A DNA stretch of 64,000 nt from Anseranas semipalmata (lineage: Eukaryota; Chordata; Aves; Anseriformes; Anseranatidae), in NCBI GenBank assembly GCA_013399115.1, contig VXAA01000967.1:491611-555610 (forward strand), given 5' to 3'. The position numbers were made by a program, and so were the translations under genes. Position 1 is the first letter of the stretch. Every line of letters begins with the position of its first letter. The notes under the pieces were generated by a model. That model saw nothing but the letters and a program-made list of their open reading frames with translations, was not told the origin of the DNA and did not search any database. Shown here one piece after another: positions 1 to 11,900 of the stretch.

Positions 1-1300
1 TCCAAGATGAAAAGCCCGTGTTACTTGAGGGTGGTCCAACACAGGTACCAGTTCCCGGAGGGGCTCTGCAGTCTCTGTCCTCGGAGACATTCGCCTCCCG
101 CCTGCACACAGCCCTGCTGGAGCTGAGCCTTGCTACCCAGCTAAGTCGAGTCTTTCCATCAGGTTACTCAGGAGGAGCAAAGACAGGCTCCCCAGCTCCC
201 TAAAACAGAACAAAATCAAACCAAACTCCTTGTGATCCACGAGTTCCTAAAGGTGCCCAGCCAGCTGAGCATACAGAGCCTACCATTTTGTTATTGTTCT
301 TACGGGGACTTTAGAAGCCTGCCAGCTCACACGGGGCTCGAGAGACTCACTGTGGAACACAGCAGGACACTTAATAGCTAGAGAAAGTACTTCAGTGGAC
401 TGGGCAATGTTTTAAGACATTTAAGTGAGCCGTGCACAGGAACCCTACAGCAGCGAGGGACAAGACAGCTGCCTGCACCGGCACAGCCCCACAGCCGCTC
501 CTGCTGCAAGGCTGACACATCAGTGCCGGCACGGGGCTCCACGCACCGGCTCATCCCGAGGCGGCAAGCACGGCTATGTACTGGAAATGGAAGTACAGGA
601 TACAAAACAAGCATCCAGCATCCTTGCTTCACTGGAAGCCCATAAACCCAGTGAAACAGGAAATTAAGGCCACCAGTGTATTCACAAAGTCAATTTATAT
701 CATACATAAAGCATCTTAAAAATGTTTGCAATGAGAGAGCCATTTAAGTCCTCCAATACTTGCAGAAAGTGTGGGCCACAACAGAACGTGCCAAATGCCA
801 CTTAAGGATCCTAGCAGAACTTAACTACAGCAAAGACGGGTATAAAATCACCACAGATCTTTCTTCTTTTGCAAAACTGGCAGTAGCCATGACCAGCCCA
901 ATCTGGTCAGTCCTGCTGCTCACGTTACGAGCACTGAACGAGGCCCAGAGAACTGCCTAACCGTTCGGAGCAGGTTTCAGATCTGCAAAAATTCCCGTTC
1001 ATAGAACAGAGGCACAGATACACCAACCTATCCTGAGATCTCCTTCATCTGAAGGGACACGGGCAATCTGTGTACTGGAGCACAGCAGTCCTGCTGTCTT
1101 CATCAGAGCACGCTAGCTGAAACAACATCAACGTGAAGGAAGCCCACCTGCTCAGCCAACCTCAGTAACGAAGTTAACAAACCTTTAATAGGAGGTGACT
1201 CTGAAGAATAATATTTATTATGTAGGGTTTTTTACTCTGACGTGGTGTTTTAAAGGGTATCTGAGTGACTTTGGAATCAGAGTCCTATCAAAAAAGCCAG

Positions 1301-1313
1301 AAAAAAAAAAAAA
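1301..1313 (+). repeat. A13 mononucleotide run
   Basis: Thirteen uninterrupted A residues, followed by GG. There is no transposon body next to it that would make it a poly-A tail. Confidence 0.9.
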
Positions 1314-2232
1314 GGTAATAGACTCCTCTATCACTGAGGTACTTTTGGAAATATTACACCTTATTTTAGAATTCATAGCACAGCAAAAAAATATAACAAT
1401 GAGTGACAGTACTGCAAAATAAACTACAAAGCCCTGGATATAACTACTGAATAATGGATACAAGATCAAAATAATAAATGAGCTTCACAGGCTTTAAAAT
1501 AGTCTGGCTAAACTAAGGGTCATTTTACAACCAATTCACAAAAATGAAGGTTATATGGATGTTTTAATTCAGACTTGAAATCTACTTTAATATTTTATAT
1601 TGTTAATAATTGAAACAAATGTTAACGGTATGTAGAATTCAGCGTAGCACGGACAATAACAAGACGTCGTATAGGCAATGAAACACCCTAAATCCATATA
1701 CTTGTTGAGTAAACTATTTTGCACTGTAGAAGGATGCACAGATATTTCCAAAGGTCTGAAAGTTTTCTGCTGATTCTAAAAGGAAACCTGAAGTAATTAT
1801 AAAAGTTTTCTTAGAAATGTTTCAAGACTGTATGAAGCTCAGCCCCAGTTCCAAGGAGCCCTAAGTACATGTTACATCTCACATACAAGCAATCCTGAAG
1901 ACTCCCAGCCCTATTCCACGTGCAGCACTTCTGCGCACACATCTTGGAAGGTCCATAGTGAGGATTTTCAACAGCAGTTCCAGGCGAGAAATCACCTTCT
2001 CACTTGCAGGCTTACTTGTTGCAAATGACTTGTATGCCTACGCCACAACATCCAGAATTCCAAATAGCATCCTTCCATGGTGTCCTCCAGAAGACGGTAT
2101 TAGTGAGGGATTGCTTTTATTTATATGTTTTGCTCAAAGCAAAATACTTTTATTTATATGCATTAGAAAGCTAATAAATGAAAAAAAAATTAAACCTTAG
2201 GTTTCAAAATTCCATCTTCTTTGTCATAATTC

Positions 2233-2245
2233 TTTTTTTTTTTTT
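2233..2245 (+). repeat. T13 mononucleotide run
   Basis: Thirteen uninterrupted T residues. On the minus strand it could be the remnant tail of a retroposed sequence, but no adjoining body is recognisable. Confidence 0.9.
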
Positions 2246-3944
2246 GGCTCAATTCTGTTTGTGTTGAAGCAAAGACGTTTTGTTTCTCCAGTTTGGTGAA
2301 ATCTGAAACAGGAAAGCCCAGCAGGCTTTCAAAACTCCACTTTTACTACCAAATTACAGATACTGTAATTCCAAGAAAAACAAGGCAACAAAGGTATAAA
2401 TATTTCCTAGAATTTTCAGCACACTGAAAATGAAACTCTCCTATTTGATCTTCCCCAGCAATTTAAAACTGTTAATTTACAGAAGTAAAAAAATCAGCAT
2501 ATTCAGAAACGTGTCAAATAATAAAAGATGCAACAATAAGGGATATGCAGAGCTATGCCACAAGCACTTTCTTAATGATTCTACTCAAGAGAACAAACTC
2601 ATGAATATTTTAATGAGACTGTGGTGGAAAACCTCCCAAACAAGATAAAATCCCACTTAGAAAACAACCTTTCAAACACAGTGACAAGCCCAGCCTCTCT
2701 GAACTGCAAATTCTGAGACTCAATCTGCGATAAAGAGACTGCAGAATCAAGGCTTGGTGCCTATATAAACTGGATATATTGTGTCAGCAAGGTACTGAGA
2801 TACCCTAGGAAGCCTTGCCATAAATGCCTTACTTTATCAGGCCAGATGGAAACCATGCATTGCTCTGCTCGGCGATTAAGGTTTCAGAGACAGAAAAGAA
2901 AAAAATGCTTGAGAAGAACACTAGATTATTTCCAAACACTGAATCTTTAAATTATTATGTTTGTCTTACCCCCCGGGACTGATGAAAAACTTAACTATGT
3001 ATTCCTGGGGCAAGGCTGAGCTTTCATGACGGGCACATTAATATCGCTGTTGGTACAACAGCCACACCTGAGAACACGAAGCCCCCCCTGCACCGCCTGG
3101 AGATCAGCACCGTGCATTTCAGTGCAGCCAGTCTGGCAGTACAAGGGATAACCTGGCAGCAGGCTGAGCCGATGCCAGCTTGAATCCCTTAAACTACATG
3201 TTGACGTGCTGGAGAGGAGAGACATAATCCAAGCCCAGAACAGAAGTCCCCACTGGGCGATCTGAACTGCGGTAGAAGTCTGAAATACGTCCCATTCAGC
3301 TAATGCAAAAACTGGGCATCGTGTTCAGCTACCCTGCAGCGCTTGGGAAGCATTAGGTGCAAAGGGCTGAAAAATCCAACTACCCAGTTAGGCCCTGAAG
3401 TCCCCAAAAGGGACCCCAAAGGGACCAAATTCTCAAAATGTCTGTGCGCATACGCAACAGGCCACCATGGGAATTTAAAATGCAGGTGTCTCGCCGTGAT
3501 GCTCCAGGTCCTGCCGCCTTTGCCATGGTTTCTGGGCACATAAGGGACCTTGCGAGCTGTGGCAGAAGTGGCAGAGGGGATACACAAATCCTGGTTGAAG
3601 CTTTAAGCTATCGTCAATACTTTTTCTAGCATATGACACTCCAAAGAGCCAAGAAACACATACTATAAATGCACATAATCCATGTATTTTTCCAGCGAAC
3701 TGCCATTTGTGATTAGCTTGGAACAGCCAAATCTCAGTGTGAGTGAGTCATTCTCTCCTCGAGAAAACAGGTGTGGTTAAATAAGCACGCTTAGAGTGCG
3801 CGGCATAGTAATCAGGTGTAAAGTGAGCAGATTTCTGGCTGACTTATTTAATAACACCGGAATAAATTGGCCTCAATCCCCTCCACAAACAAGCTTGCAT
3901 TCTCATCAGCTTTTAAGGTATCAGTGGGTAACTTTAATGGAAGC

Positions 3945-4250
3945 AGTAAACAATTCATGATCCTACACCTGGGACGGGGCAACCCAGGCTGTACGCACAG
4001 ACTGGGGGCTGAGAGGCTGGAGAGCAGCCCCGTGGAAAGGGGTCTGGGGGATATGGTGGAGTGGCAAGTGGAACCCGAGCCAGCAGCGCGCCCCGGCAGC
4101 CAGAAGGGCCAGCCGCAGCCTGGGGCGCCCCAGCGCAGCACCGCTGCCGGGCGAGGGAAGGGATCGCCCCGCTCTGCTCGGCGCTGCCGCGGCCTCACCT
4201 CCCCGGTGCCAGGCGGAGGGCACCCGCTCCACAGAGTAAGCTCAGTGCCC
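3945..4250 (+). mobile_element. CR1 LINE fragment (end of reverse-transcriptase ORF)
   Basis: On the plus strand this matches the C-terminal part of CR1 ORF2. The frame reads ILHLGRGNP, then RLGAERLESSP, the usual CR1 series of 'leucine-HLGR' and 'LESS' blocks. The next stretch (GAGCCAGCAGCG, then AGAAGGGCCAGC, then GCGAGGGAAGGGATCG, then CGGCCTCACC) follows the CR1 consensus in order. The copy is 5'-truncated and lacks the 3' tail. It explains the 160-codon plus ORF, the GC-rich look of the segment and a donor-like site on the minus strand at 4190. The exact ends are approximate. Confidence 0.85.
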
Positions 4251-5662
4251 AGGCTGCTCTCAGCAAGCGTCGCCCAGCTGACAAAGACGGGCACATCCCG
4301 CTCTGCAAATACCAGAGAGGAATTAAGCAGAAGCCGTTCTGGGAACTGAATTGTTCTTTATTTCTCACAACTGGGTGTTTGCTAATTTTTTCCCTGAAGG
4401 TTTGAGGACAAAAAATCCAACAGACGATCACTGAGCCTCTACGCATAGCACGCTCACTACTCATTTCACAAAGTGTTTTAACCGCTATGAAAACAAGAAC
4501 TGATTAAACAGCAACCCATAAATCCATAATTTTTAACTATTTGACTACTACATTTTGTTCAGAAGGAAGCATAAAGTTGATCACAGATTATTTCAGTCTG
4601 TGGGCAGAAAGCTAATTCTTTTCAAAGCCAAAAGGCACTCCTTTGATATCACTGAAAGTCTAGTATCATTTAGTAAGTTCTAAGCAGGCAAGTTCTTATG
4701 GCTGCACAGTCTATGTCTTCATAGCAGTTAGCCTACTGTATAACATTACTGAAAGAAATTAGAGTATCTTTTTTCTGCCTATTCGTAAATATATGGCACA
4801 CTATTGTAACATCAGAGATTCAGTAAAGCATTATCATAATGCTCCAGTGCTTAATGAATACCAAGATTTTTTTCATGAGAGTTATTTTATATAAACCATA
4901 TCTGATGAAATCAATTACCAAAAACTTGTGAACTATATCCAGACAAATATTTAGGAATAGTAATAAAAGGAAAAAAGTCTGTTTGCTCAAAATCATAGTC
5001 ATTTTTGTGCAATCGTTTATTCAGAATGCATTACATTTAGGTTACTCTAATTAATTTAAATAAGAAAACACTCAGGAGAAAGTAATAATATTGACTGTAA
5101 GGCAGTACCAACCTTGAGGAAACTCTCATGTGAATACATAGAATTTATAAGAGATATATCCATCTACCAGTCCCTTGGGCCATGTAGTTTCACACAGACT
5201 GATTTCCAGTCAATTATGCCTTAAATGTTGAGGTTTAGTTGATTTATCATAAATATCACAGCCTGAGGGTTTGTGCTATGCAAGAAAGTGCTTAAAGACT
5301 CCTCATATATTCACAGCAGCTTGCTTTTCTCATACGTATTTTACTGTTAATTTTGGTTTGCTAGAACAATTCTGAAGGAATATTGAAAAATTCCTCCAAT
5401 TCAGTTGCCTAATGTGCAAAGACTCATTCAGATTTAACGAGGAAAAGCAATGACTTCCACTTTCACCACTCTAACTACTCAAAGCATGCCTCTTCGGTAA
5501 GTACACAACAGTGCATTGAGACAGAAGCAAAGTACACTGTAATTAAGAACTGACTCAAGGTCAGGCTCATCATCTGTTTCTTAATTAAGTTTTAATTTGA
5601 ATTATCAGTAAAACATTTAATGCCTTTTCCTTAAAGTCACAGCAGACGACACATTCATCCCC
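4251..5662. other. AT-rich non-coding stretch, nothing recognised
   Basis: Lies between two CR1 insertions. No exon, RNA gene or repeat was recognised. One isolated donor-like sequence at about 5496 (TCG|GTAAGT) has no usable acceptor and open frame in front of it. Confidence 0.55.
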
Positions 5663-6262
5663 AGGAATCACAGAACCATGGCGTGGCTGTGGCTGGAGGC
5701 ACCCGTGGGTCCCGCTGGCCCAAGCCCTGCTCCAGCCGGGCCACCCAGAGCAGGGGCCCAGGGCCACGTCCAGGCAGCTCCTGAAGCTCCCCGAGGAGGA
5801 GCCCCCAGCACCTCTGGGGGTCCCTGGGCCGGGGCTCCGGCACCCGCCCGGCACAGAAGCGCTTCCTGGGGGCCAGAGGGAGCCTCCTGGGCTCCGGTCT
5901 GTGCCCAGGGCCTCCGGGCCCGGCGCTGGGCACCGCTGGGCAGGGCCCGGCTCCGGCCTCTTGCACCCCACTGCAGGTGTGGGTGGCCACGGGGAGCTCC
6001 CCCTGAGCCCCCTCCTCTCCAGGCCGAGCAGCCCCAGCTCCCGCAGCCTCTCCTCACGCAGGGGGGCTCCAGGCCCCGCAGCAGCCCGGTGGCCCTACCT
6101 GGGGCTCGCTCCAGTATGCCTGTGCCTCTGGTACTGGGGGGCCCAGAACTGGACCCAGCGCTCCAGGTGCGGCCTCACCAGTGCTGAGTGGACAGACAGG
6201 ATCATTGCCCTCAACCTGCTGGCAACTCTTGGCCTACTGCAGCCAGGATGTGTGTGATGGTC
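5663..6262 (-). mobile_element. CR1 LINE, reverse orientation, about 600 bp
   Basis: Read on the plus strand, this is the familiar reverse-complement CR1 order. It begins GAATCACAGAACCATGG at the element's 3' end and passes through CCAGGCAGCTCCTGAAG and GGCCGAGCAGCCCCAGCTC. It ends with GCCCAGAACTGGACCCAG, CGGCCTCACCAGTGCTGAG and CAACCTGCTGGCAAC. The copy is 5'-truncated inside the reverse-transcriptase ORF. It is unusually GC- and CpG-rich, which produces several overlapping ORFs of 110-170 codons on both strands; none is a host gene. The terminal ATTCTATGA octamer repeats are decayed at the 3' end. Confidence 0.92.
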
Positions 6263-9200
6263 TGAAAACAAAGATGCCCTTTTTGAGCATTTTTTTTCTT
6301 GCAAACCTCAAAACTAGAGTAGTCTTAAAACTTCCTCAGGTCTTTCCCTCAGTCAGATAGCTCCTTTCCTACTTTTTCATGATTCTTCTGGTTCAGGAGG
6401 CACGAGAGCAGGTCTCTCTGCTGAACTGTCATTTATAACTTCATATAGGTAGTCACTGAGATTAGTAAGAGCTTTCAATGCAGGTATTACATTCACTACA
6501 GGAACAGACCAGGCAATATCAACTCCTCATACAACTGTTTTCAATTCAAACCTTTTCTGTTTTAAGTCTAACTTGGCAACATAAGGAGTAAAACATGCAT
6601 TAACATTTTTTCCAGTGGAAAGTCTGGGGATTCTATTTCTTCACGATTTAGCGGACAGACAATGCTGGCTTTTTCTATTTCTGTTATGAATATACGGAGT
6701 CTTCAAACTGGAATAAAGCAGGTTTAAAAATCAGCTGCTTTCCCATCCTGACTGTGCAGTGAAAAAGCTACTACCAGCTATCTGCCTTGATCAAACACGG
6801 CTTTGAGTGTTCTTAGAAGACACTACATAAAAAAGAGAGAGAAAAAAGAAATAGAAGACATCACAACATAGTATGAGGCAGCTTTAGAAGACAGTCATGA
6901 TAACAGAAAAGGAAACAGGAAGGAAAAAAAAAATCCTATTCTCATCCTTATATACCAACCAACTTTTATTCTTCCACTCTCTTACTTTCATTTTTTTATA
7001 GCGGTTTTCTCATAGATTTTCCATTACTCACTTCTGAACAACTTTCGCTTGCATTCTTCCATTTCATTTTCCCACACAACTAGATGTCTACTTTCCTTTT
7101 TTGATCTTTGCTTCCTATTACCTTTTTGCCTTTTCTCTTTCTTATATCATATTCTTTCTCTGCCTTTCTGTATTCTGTTTTCTTTTTCTTCTCTTTCCCT
7201 GTTTCCCATGTTCCAATTGACCACAACCTGTATTTCATGGCACTGAACAACCTCATCATAATTTAAACATGTTCATCTACACAAAGAGACCCTGAAGTTA
7301 CCTTTTGTCAACAACTAGTAACATTCCTCTTCAATTAGATCCATCTACAACAAAATGTCACAAAACTACAGTCCAACATCACACATTACATACAATTCTA
7401 CAAAGACAAATTGTGTAAGATGATTTACAGCTGTATTCTGCAAGCTTGGAGTCAGGAACCATGCTACCACCCTCACTGATGAACAAAGCCTTTTTTTTAA
7501 AATAAACAAGATTACTAATTTCAGTACGGATTGCAGGGCTGAGTCTATCTTTAGTATACATGCATCAGGGAGGAGGAATACAGCCCTCTCCTACTGGTAA
7601 AATTAAACCATATGACAGCCATATCAAAAATTAACCATTCCACAAAAAGGAAATAGTTTTTCCTAATCCTCATTCTTGTTTAAAAAAAACTGTAAGAAAA
7701 GGTAAATGATTTACATTAGCAAACATGATTTTCTAAAGCGGATAAACAAGAAAAATATTCAAGACAGGTTTCATAAAAGCATGATTGACTTGAGAGGATA
7801 AGACCAGAAAATTTCAAGCTTATTGGAGAGCCTTATGACTGCAGATTTTAAGCTTACTCAGATATTTCTCTGGTTTAGTGTGTTATTATGATGTCAAATT
7901 GGCAAAAGGACATGCATACCTCACTAGTTAAACTCAATACAGTTTTGTAGACAAGTCTTATATAATTACAATGCTTTAATGTGGAACTTGAAACAAAATC
8001 ATAATCACAGGAGTTGTCTTTAAAAACCCAGGAATAACTACAGAGTCCTGCTGTGTAACGCAGGGAACCACGAGACCTAAGTGCCTTTTCTAAATTCATG
8101 TTTCCACTGGGCAAAGGCTGGAGCCACATGCAGTTCCTAGCCCCAGGGAGCTGCAGTGTGCTTCGCGCTAGGAGTCAGCTGTAGCATTAGCGAGCTTTGA
8201 AATATTGCTGTCCTCTCATCTAAACCAGTCGGTAATTTTTTGTGAGAAAGGCAAATTAATGAGGGGGAAATCCTCTTTAATCACAGTAAATGGGACATCA
8301 TGAAAAAAATCAAAGGAATGTGAAGCAACAACAAAAGTATCACCTACAATTTAGAGCTTTCCGTTTGTTATCAAATGGAAAATATCTTTTCATCCATGAG
8401 GCATCCAAAAAGGAGAAATGTCTGTCGGTAGTGTGGGTGACAACTGGAAGAAGAATACTTCCAAGGAAAAACATTTGAGTGCAGATGAGAGAAAAACAGC
8501 AACGATGACCCATTCACTGCTGAAGCAAGAACCCAGGCTGAGGGCTTTGAACAAGCAGTGCAAGATGAAAGAACCCCCAGCGAATATCTACTTTCGAAGA
8601 TGAGTATTTCAGATTCCTGACATGTTGTTCTATAAGCAGGTAACTTTCACCAGTACATCATTCCCTATGTCTGAAATTTCCTTCTCCTTGCAGCAACGCG
8701 GTGATGTCTCTGTGTAAGAATGAAACAGCACCTTGCCCACGGGTAAATAAAGTTTGTAAAGTAAAAGTCTGTAAAGAAAGTTTTGAACAAATCCATTCAC
8801 AAAACAGAGGACAAGAACATCAGGAGGAGAGCAACCTAAGACGAGTATCAAAATGCAAAGTGAGGTACACTGAGGGCTATCAATGCCAGCACACAAATCT
8901 GACTGATGGAGAACCCCCTCCATGTGTGGTTGCCAGCCACGTAATTCAATACAGCTTATTTCTTTCTCATCTTCTGTGTTCAGGAATAAGAAATTCCTTC
9001 TAGTAGCTTTAAACCAAGGTTGTCTCTAGTCTAATAAATCGTGGGCTTTGGCCTTGTGTCAATTTAGTTATAGAAGGTATTTGATTTGCCCATCTCAAGT
9101 AGCCCTCATTCATCATATGCTATTTAAGACTTCATAGTATATAAAAGGCTGATGAATTTAATTTGAATGCATTTACTGGCCAGGCCTTTCCAGAGTTTTT

Positions 9201-10276
9201 TATAACGTCTCTGACAATTGTCCCTTTTTCTGCCTCTTTCAGGTTTCCCATCACACCATGTCAAATGTTAGCTTTAGGTCAATCCTGCCCTCAACACAGC
9301 CACAGCTACTGCGCAGCTCAAGAAAGCAAGTCTACCTCAAAGCAAGCCTTGTCTTCCCTAACTATTGTGTGTAACACAGGAAATCCAAAGGTTTGTTTTC
9401 TCTCTTTCCTCCTTATGTCTGTCACATACTGCTACCTCATCAAATCCTCAGCAATCGGCATTTTCTAGTAACTAACGGTACAAACAAGGACTTGTTTCAA
9501 GTGCACAAAATTTAACTCAACAGAAAAGAATTGATCTAGCTGTTGAAAAACAGCAAGGGAAAAGAATACCAAAGATGCAAAATGTTTTATTTTACTAGAC
9601 TGTTTTCCACATGAATTAGAAAATATGGATCACATTGTCATTAGTTTATGCAGTGACAGTCCAGTTTGTGATGAAAAAGCTAAGGAGATGAGGAACGTGT
9701 AACAGCAATCTCATACCGTATTCGCTTTGCAGAAAATGCACTTACAAGGTATACATGTGCTGAAATGTGATTAGGATGCAGTTCTTCATTTTGATTAAAA
9801 TGCTGTTTCCTTTATGTTTACTGAGCTTCAAAAAACAGCCTGATTTGTATGCTTATATAGAATCTATTTTTTTTAAACAGGACTATATTTAACTTCACTT
9901 GTTGTGTGTGCAAAACAAATGCAAGTAAGAAACTTTCCTTAGCTTACAGCTATTAACTGGACAGATAAACTAGAAAACCATGAACTCAAAACCCCAAACG
10001 ATGACTATTTCTGGTAGCAGCAGCTCTGGAAGCCCCAGATGAGGTCTGGGGTCCATGCAGTGGGCACTGAACAGACACATCACAAGGGACGTGTCACTTC
10101 CCCAGGGAACACGGAGCCAGCTAGGCTAGATGAAGAATGAAAGAAGTGGAGACACAGAGCAGTGCTAAGATCATGCCTGAAGGGCTCTACTCATCTGTCA
10201 GCAGAAAAACACTTTTTTCCATATATCGACTTATTTGGGAGATTTGTTTAGTGCTTTTTGCTCATTTTACCCCTAT
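6263..10276. other. AT-rich non-coding stretch
   Basis: Holds a pyrimidine-rich tract (listed separately) and otherwise only short random frames. A strong acceptor-like site ends at 8696 (TTTCCTTCTCCTTGCAG). It precedes an 87-codon cysteine-containing frame, but the only donor nearby is weak, so no exon is called. Confidence 0.5.
7057..7213 (+). repeat. Polypyrimidine tract (C/T-rich), about 155 bp
   Basis: More than four fifths of the plus-strand bases are C or T, mostly TTTC, CTTT and TTCC words without a fixed repeat unit. It accounts for the Ser/Phe/Leu-rich open frame here. It is low-complexity sequence, not a gene. Confidence 0.75.
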
Positions 10277-10860
10277 GCTGTGGTGGTGGTTTAACACCTG
10301 TAGCACCACCACGTCGCTATCCCACTCCCCTCCTCCTGAGAAAATACAATGAAAAAAGCTCGTGGGTTGAGATAAGGCCAGGGAGATCACCCACCTATCA
10401 CTGGCATGGGCAAAACAGCCTCAGCGTAAGGGAGGTTAATATCATTTATTGCCTACCGATAACAGACTAGATCAGTGAGAACGACAAGCAAACTGAAACC
10501 ATCTTCCCCCATCTACCTTCTTCTGCGTCCTCCCCCAAGCAGCGCAGGGGAATGGGGGACATGGTCAGTCCGTAACACTGCGTCTCTGTCGCTCCTCCAT
10601 GGTCACTGCCTTCCCCTGCTCCATGTGGGGTCCCCCCTCCGGGATGCTGTCCTTCCCGAACCAATCCTACATGGGCTTCCCACAGACAGCACCTCCTCAG
10701 GAACTGCTCCCATATGGGTCCGTACCACGGGGTGCATCCTTCAGCACCAAACTGCTCCACCATGGGTCCCCCATGGGCGGCAGCTCCCACCAGATCACTT
10801 GCTCCTGCGTGGGCTCCTCTCCAGGGGCTGCAGTGTGGAGATCTGCTTTGATGTGAAACT
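10277..10860 (-). mobile_element. LTR-type retroelement repeat, probable solo LTR of an avian endogenous retrovirus
   Basis: The plus strand begins TGTGGTGGTGGTTTAAC, then CTCGTGGGTTGAGATAAGG and GAGATCACCCACC. It continues with a CCCCCAAGCAGCGCAGGGG block and a series of repeated CTGCTCC..TGGGTCC..GGG units. I recognise this order from a dispersed bird repeat annotated as an endogenous-retrovirus LTR. On the minus strand an AATAAA lies at 10443-10450, which suits a minus-strand LTR. I see no gag, pol or env coding sequence. The terminal TG is clear at 10277, but the other end is approximate. The 150- and 142-codon ORFs inside are by-products. Confidence 0.6.
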
Positions 10861-11015
10861 ATTGCATCAAGATCAAAGATGGACATGCAAAAGAACCTCA
10901 TAACGTACCCTAAATACATCTAGAAAAAAATTAAATAGATGAACTGGCAAAACACCGCTCCCCTTCTCCAAGCATCCCGTTTCATCCCAAAAGCTTAGCT
11001 TTGCTTGGAGGAAAT

Positions 11016-11028
11016 AAAAAAAAAAAAA
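11016..11028 (+). repeat. A13 mononucleotide run
   Basis: Thirteen A residues after GGAAAT. Low complexity only. Confidence 0.85.
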
Positions 11029-11280
11029 CACCATTCCAATGGCTTATAAGTACTTGGTAAGAACTACTTAGCTGAATGATATAACACACTCCAAAATAAT
11101 GAACCGATCGATACATCAGTTTAAGCACAACTAGAAAAGAACTCCTTTAGGATTTAGTCATAAGTGCATCATTAGCTCTATGCAATGTTTTTAGGGAGCT
11201 TAAGTCAAATACAAAGACAATGAGATCTGCTGCATTCAGCTGGGTTAAGTGAAATTAAACAGCAGCATAAGATACCCGCT

Positions 11281-11313
11281 CCCTTCCAACTCAGGATGTT
11301 CTATGATTCTATT
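11281..11313 (+). mobile_element. Isolated CR1 3' tail (about 33 bp)
   Basis: CCCTTCCAACTC, AGGATGTT, CTATGATTCTAT is the last few dozen bases of a CR1 element with its terminal octamer-like repeat. It is not preceded by CR1 body sequence. It is followed at once by a second, longer CR1 3' fragment that ends with nearly the same words. Confidence 0.8.
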
Positions 11314-11546
11314 CAGGCTGGGTGTCAGGAAAGGGTTCTTCACCAAGAGGTGGTGGGGCCCTGGAAGAGGCTCCCCAGGGCAGTGGTCACGGCACCGAAC
11401 CTGCCGGAGCTCAAGGAGCATTTGGACAATGCTCTCGGACACAGGCTCTGGGTTTGGGTGGTGCTGTGTCGAGCCAGGGGTTGGACTCGGTGACCCTTGT
11501 GGGTCCCTTCCAACTCAGGATGTTCTGTGATTCTGTGACTCTATGA
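11314..11546 (+). mobile_element. CR1 LINE 3' end, 5'-truncated, about 230 bp
   Basis: Starts within GGGTGTCAGGAAAGGGTTC and contains CAAGAGGTGGTGGGGCCC, CTCCCCAGGGCAGTGGTCA and GGGGTTGGACTCGGTGACC. It ends CCCTTCCAACTCAGGATG followed by TTCTGTGATTCTGTGACTCT, the CR1 tail. The fit to the avian CR1 consensus is close, so this is one of the younger insertions in the window. Overlapping ORFs of 62-93 codons here are side effects. Confidence 0.93.
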
Positions 11547-11754
11547 GCTGTGCTTCTTGGACACATAGCAAAGCTAGCTGTAACCAAACAGCTGAACACC
11601 ACCAGAGTGACACCCTGAGGGACACAGGGTTCTTTTAAAAGCTAAGGAAATTAAATGCATAAATCCCAAACAACATTTTAGAAAAAAGTTGTTTTCCACC
11701 TGCAACGTCAGGGAGATCTGCCAGACTACAGACAGCGGCAGCGCTCCGAGGAGC

Positions 11755-11900
11755 CTCCAGGGCACCTGTAGGACCAGCACGTGTCCCTCCCATGCCCCTC
11801 GGGAGCGCGGGGGCTCTGCGCAAGCAGGACCGGCCCTGCCCAGCGCCGCGCTCACCCGCCAGGCAGGGCTGCTGCCCGCAGCGTGCCCGAAAGGAAAAAA
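11755..11900. promoter_or_regulatory. Small CpG-rich patch (possible CpG island)
   Basis: About 16 CpG dinucleotides in roughly 150 bp, with high G+C against an AT-rich background. No CR1 or LTR similarity was seen, unlike the GC-rich blocks at 4.1 and 5.9 kb. A fair minus-strand donor (TTGCAG|GTGGAA) lies just outside at about 11700. It could be a minor promoter, or merely a GC-rich relic. Confidence 0.35.

Larger units (their letters stand above)
1..3944. other. AT-rich non-coding stretch, nothing recognised
   Basis: No exon with convincing splice sites and no transposon was recognised on either strand. Open frames here are short and look random. Two 13-base mononucleotide runs are listed separately. 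The DNA is probably intron or intergenic sequence. Confidence 0.6.

Noticed and set aside
4195..4464. Minus-strand first exon with a GGGGAG|GTGAGG donor in GC-rich DNA
   Set aside because: The donor and the GC-rich block lie inside the CR1 fragment at 3945-4250.
5585..6304. Seven overlapping ORFs of 69-169 codons on both strands
   Set aside because: All are readings of the reverse-oriented, GC-rich CR1 copy.
10467..10919. 150- and 142-codon ORFs
   Set aside because: They lie within the LTR-type repeat and follow its internal repeat units rather than a protein pattern.
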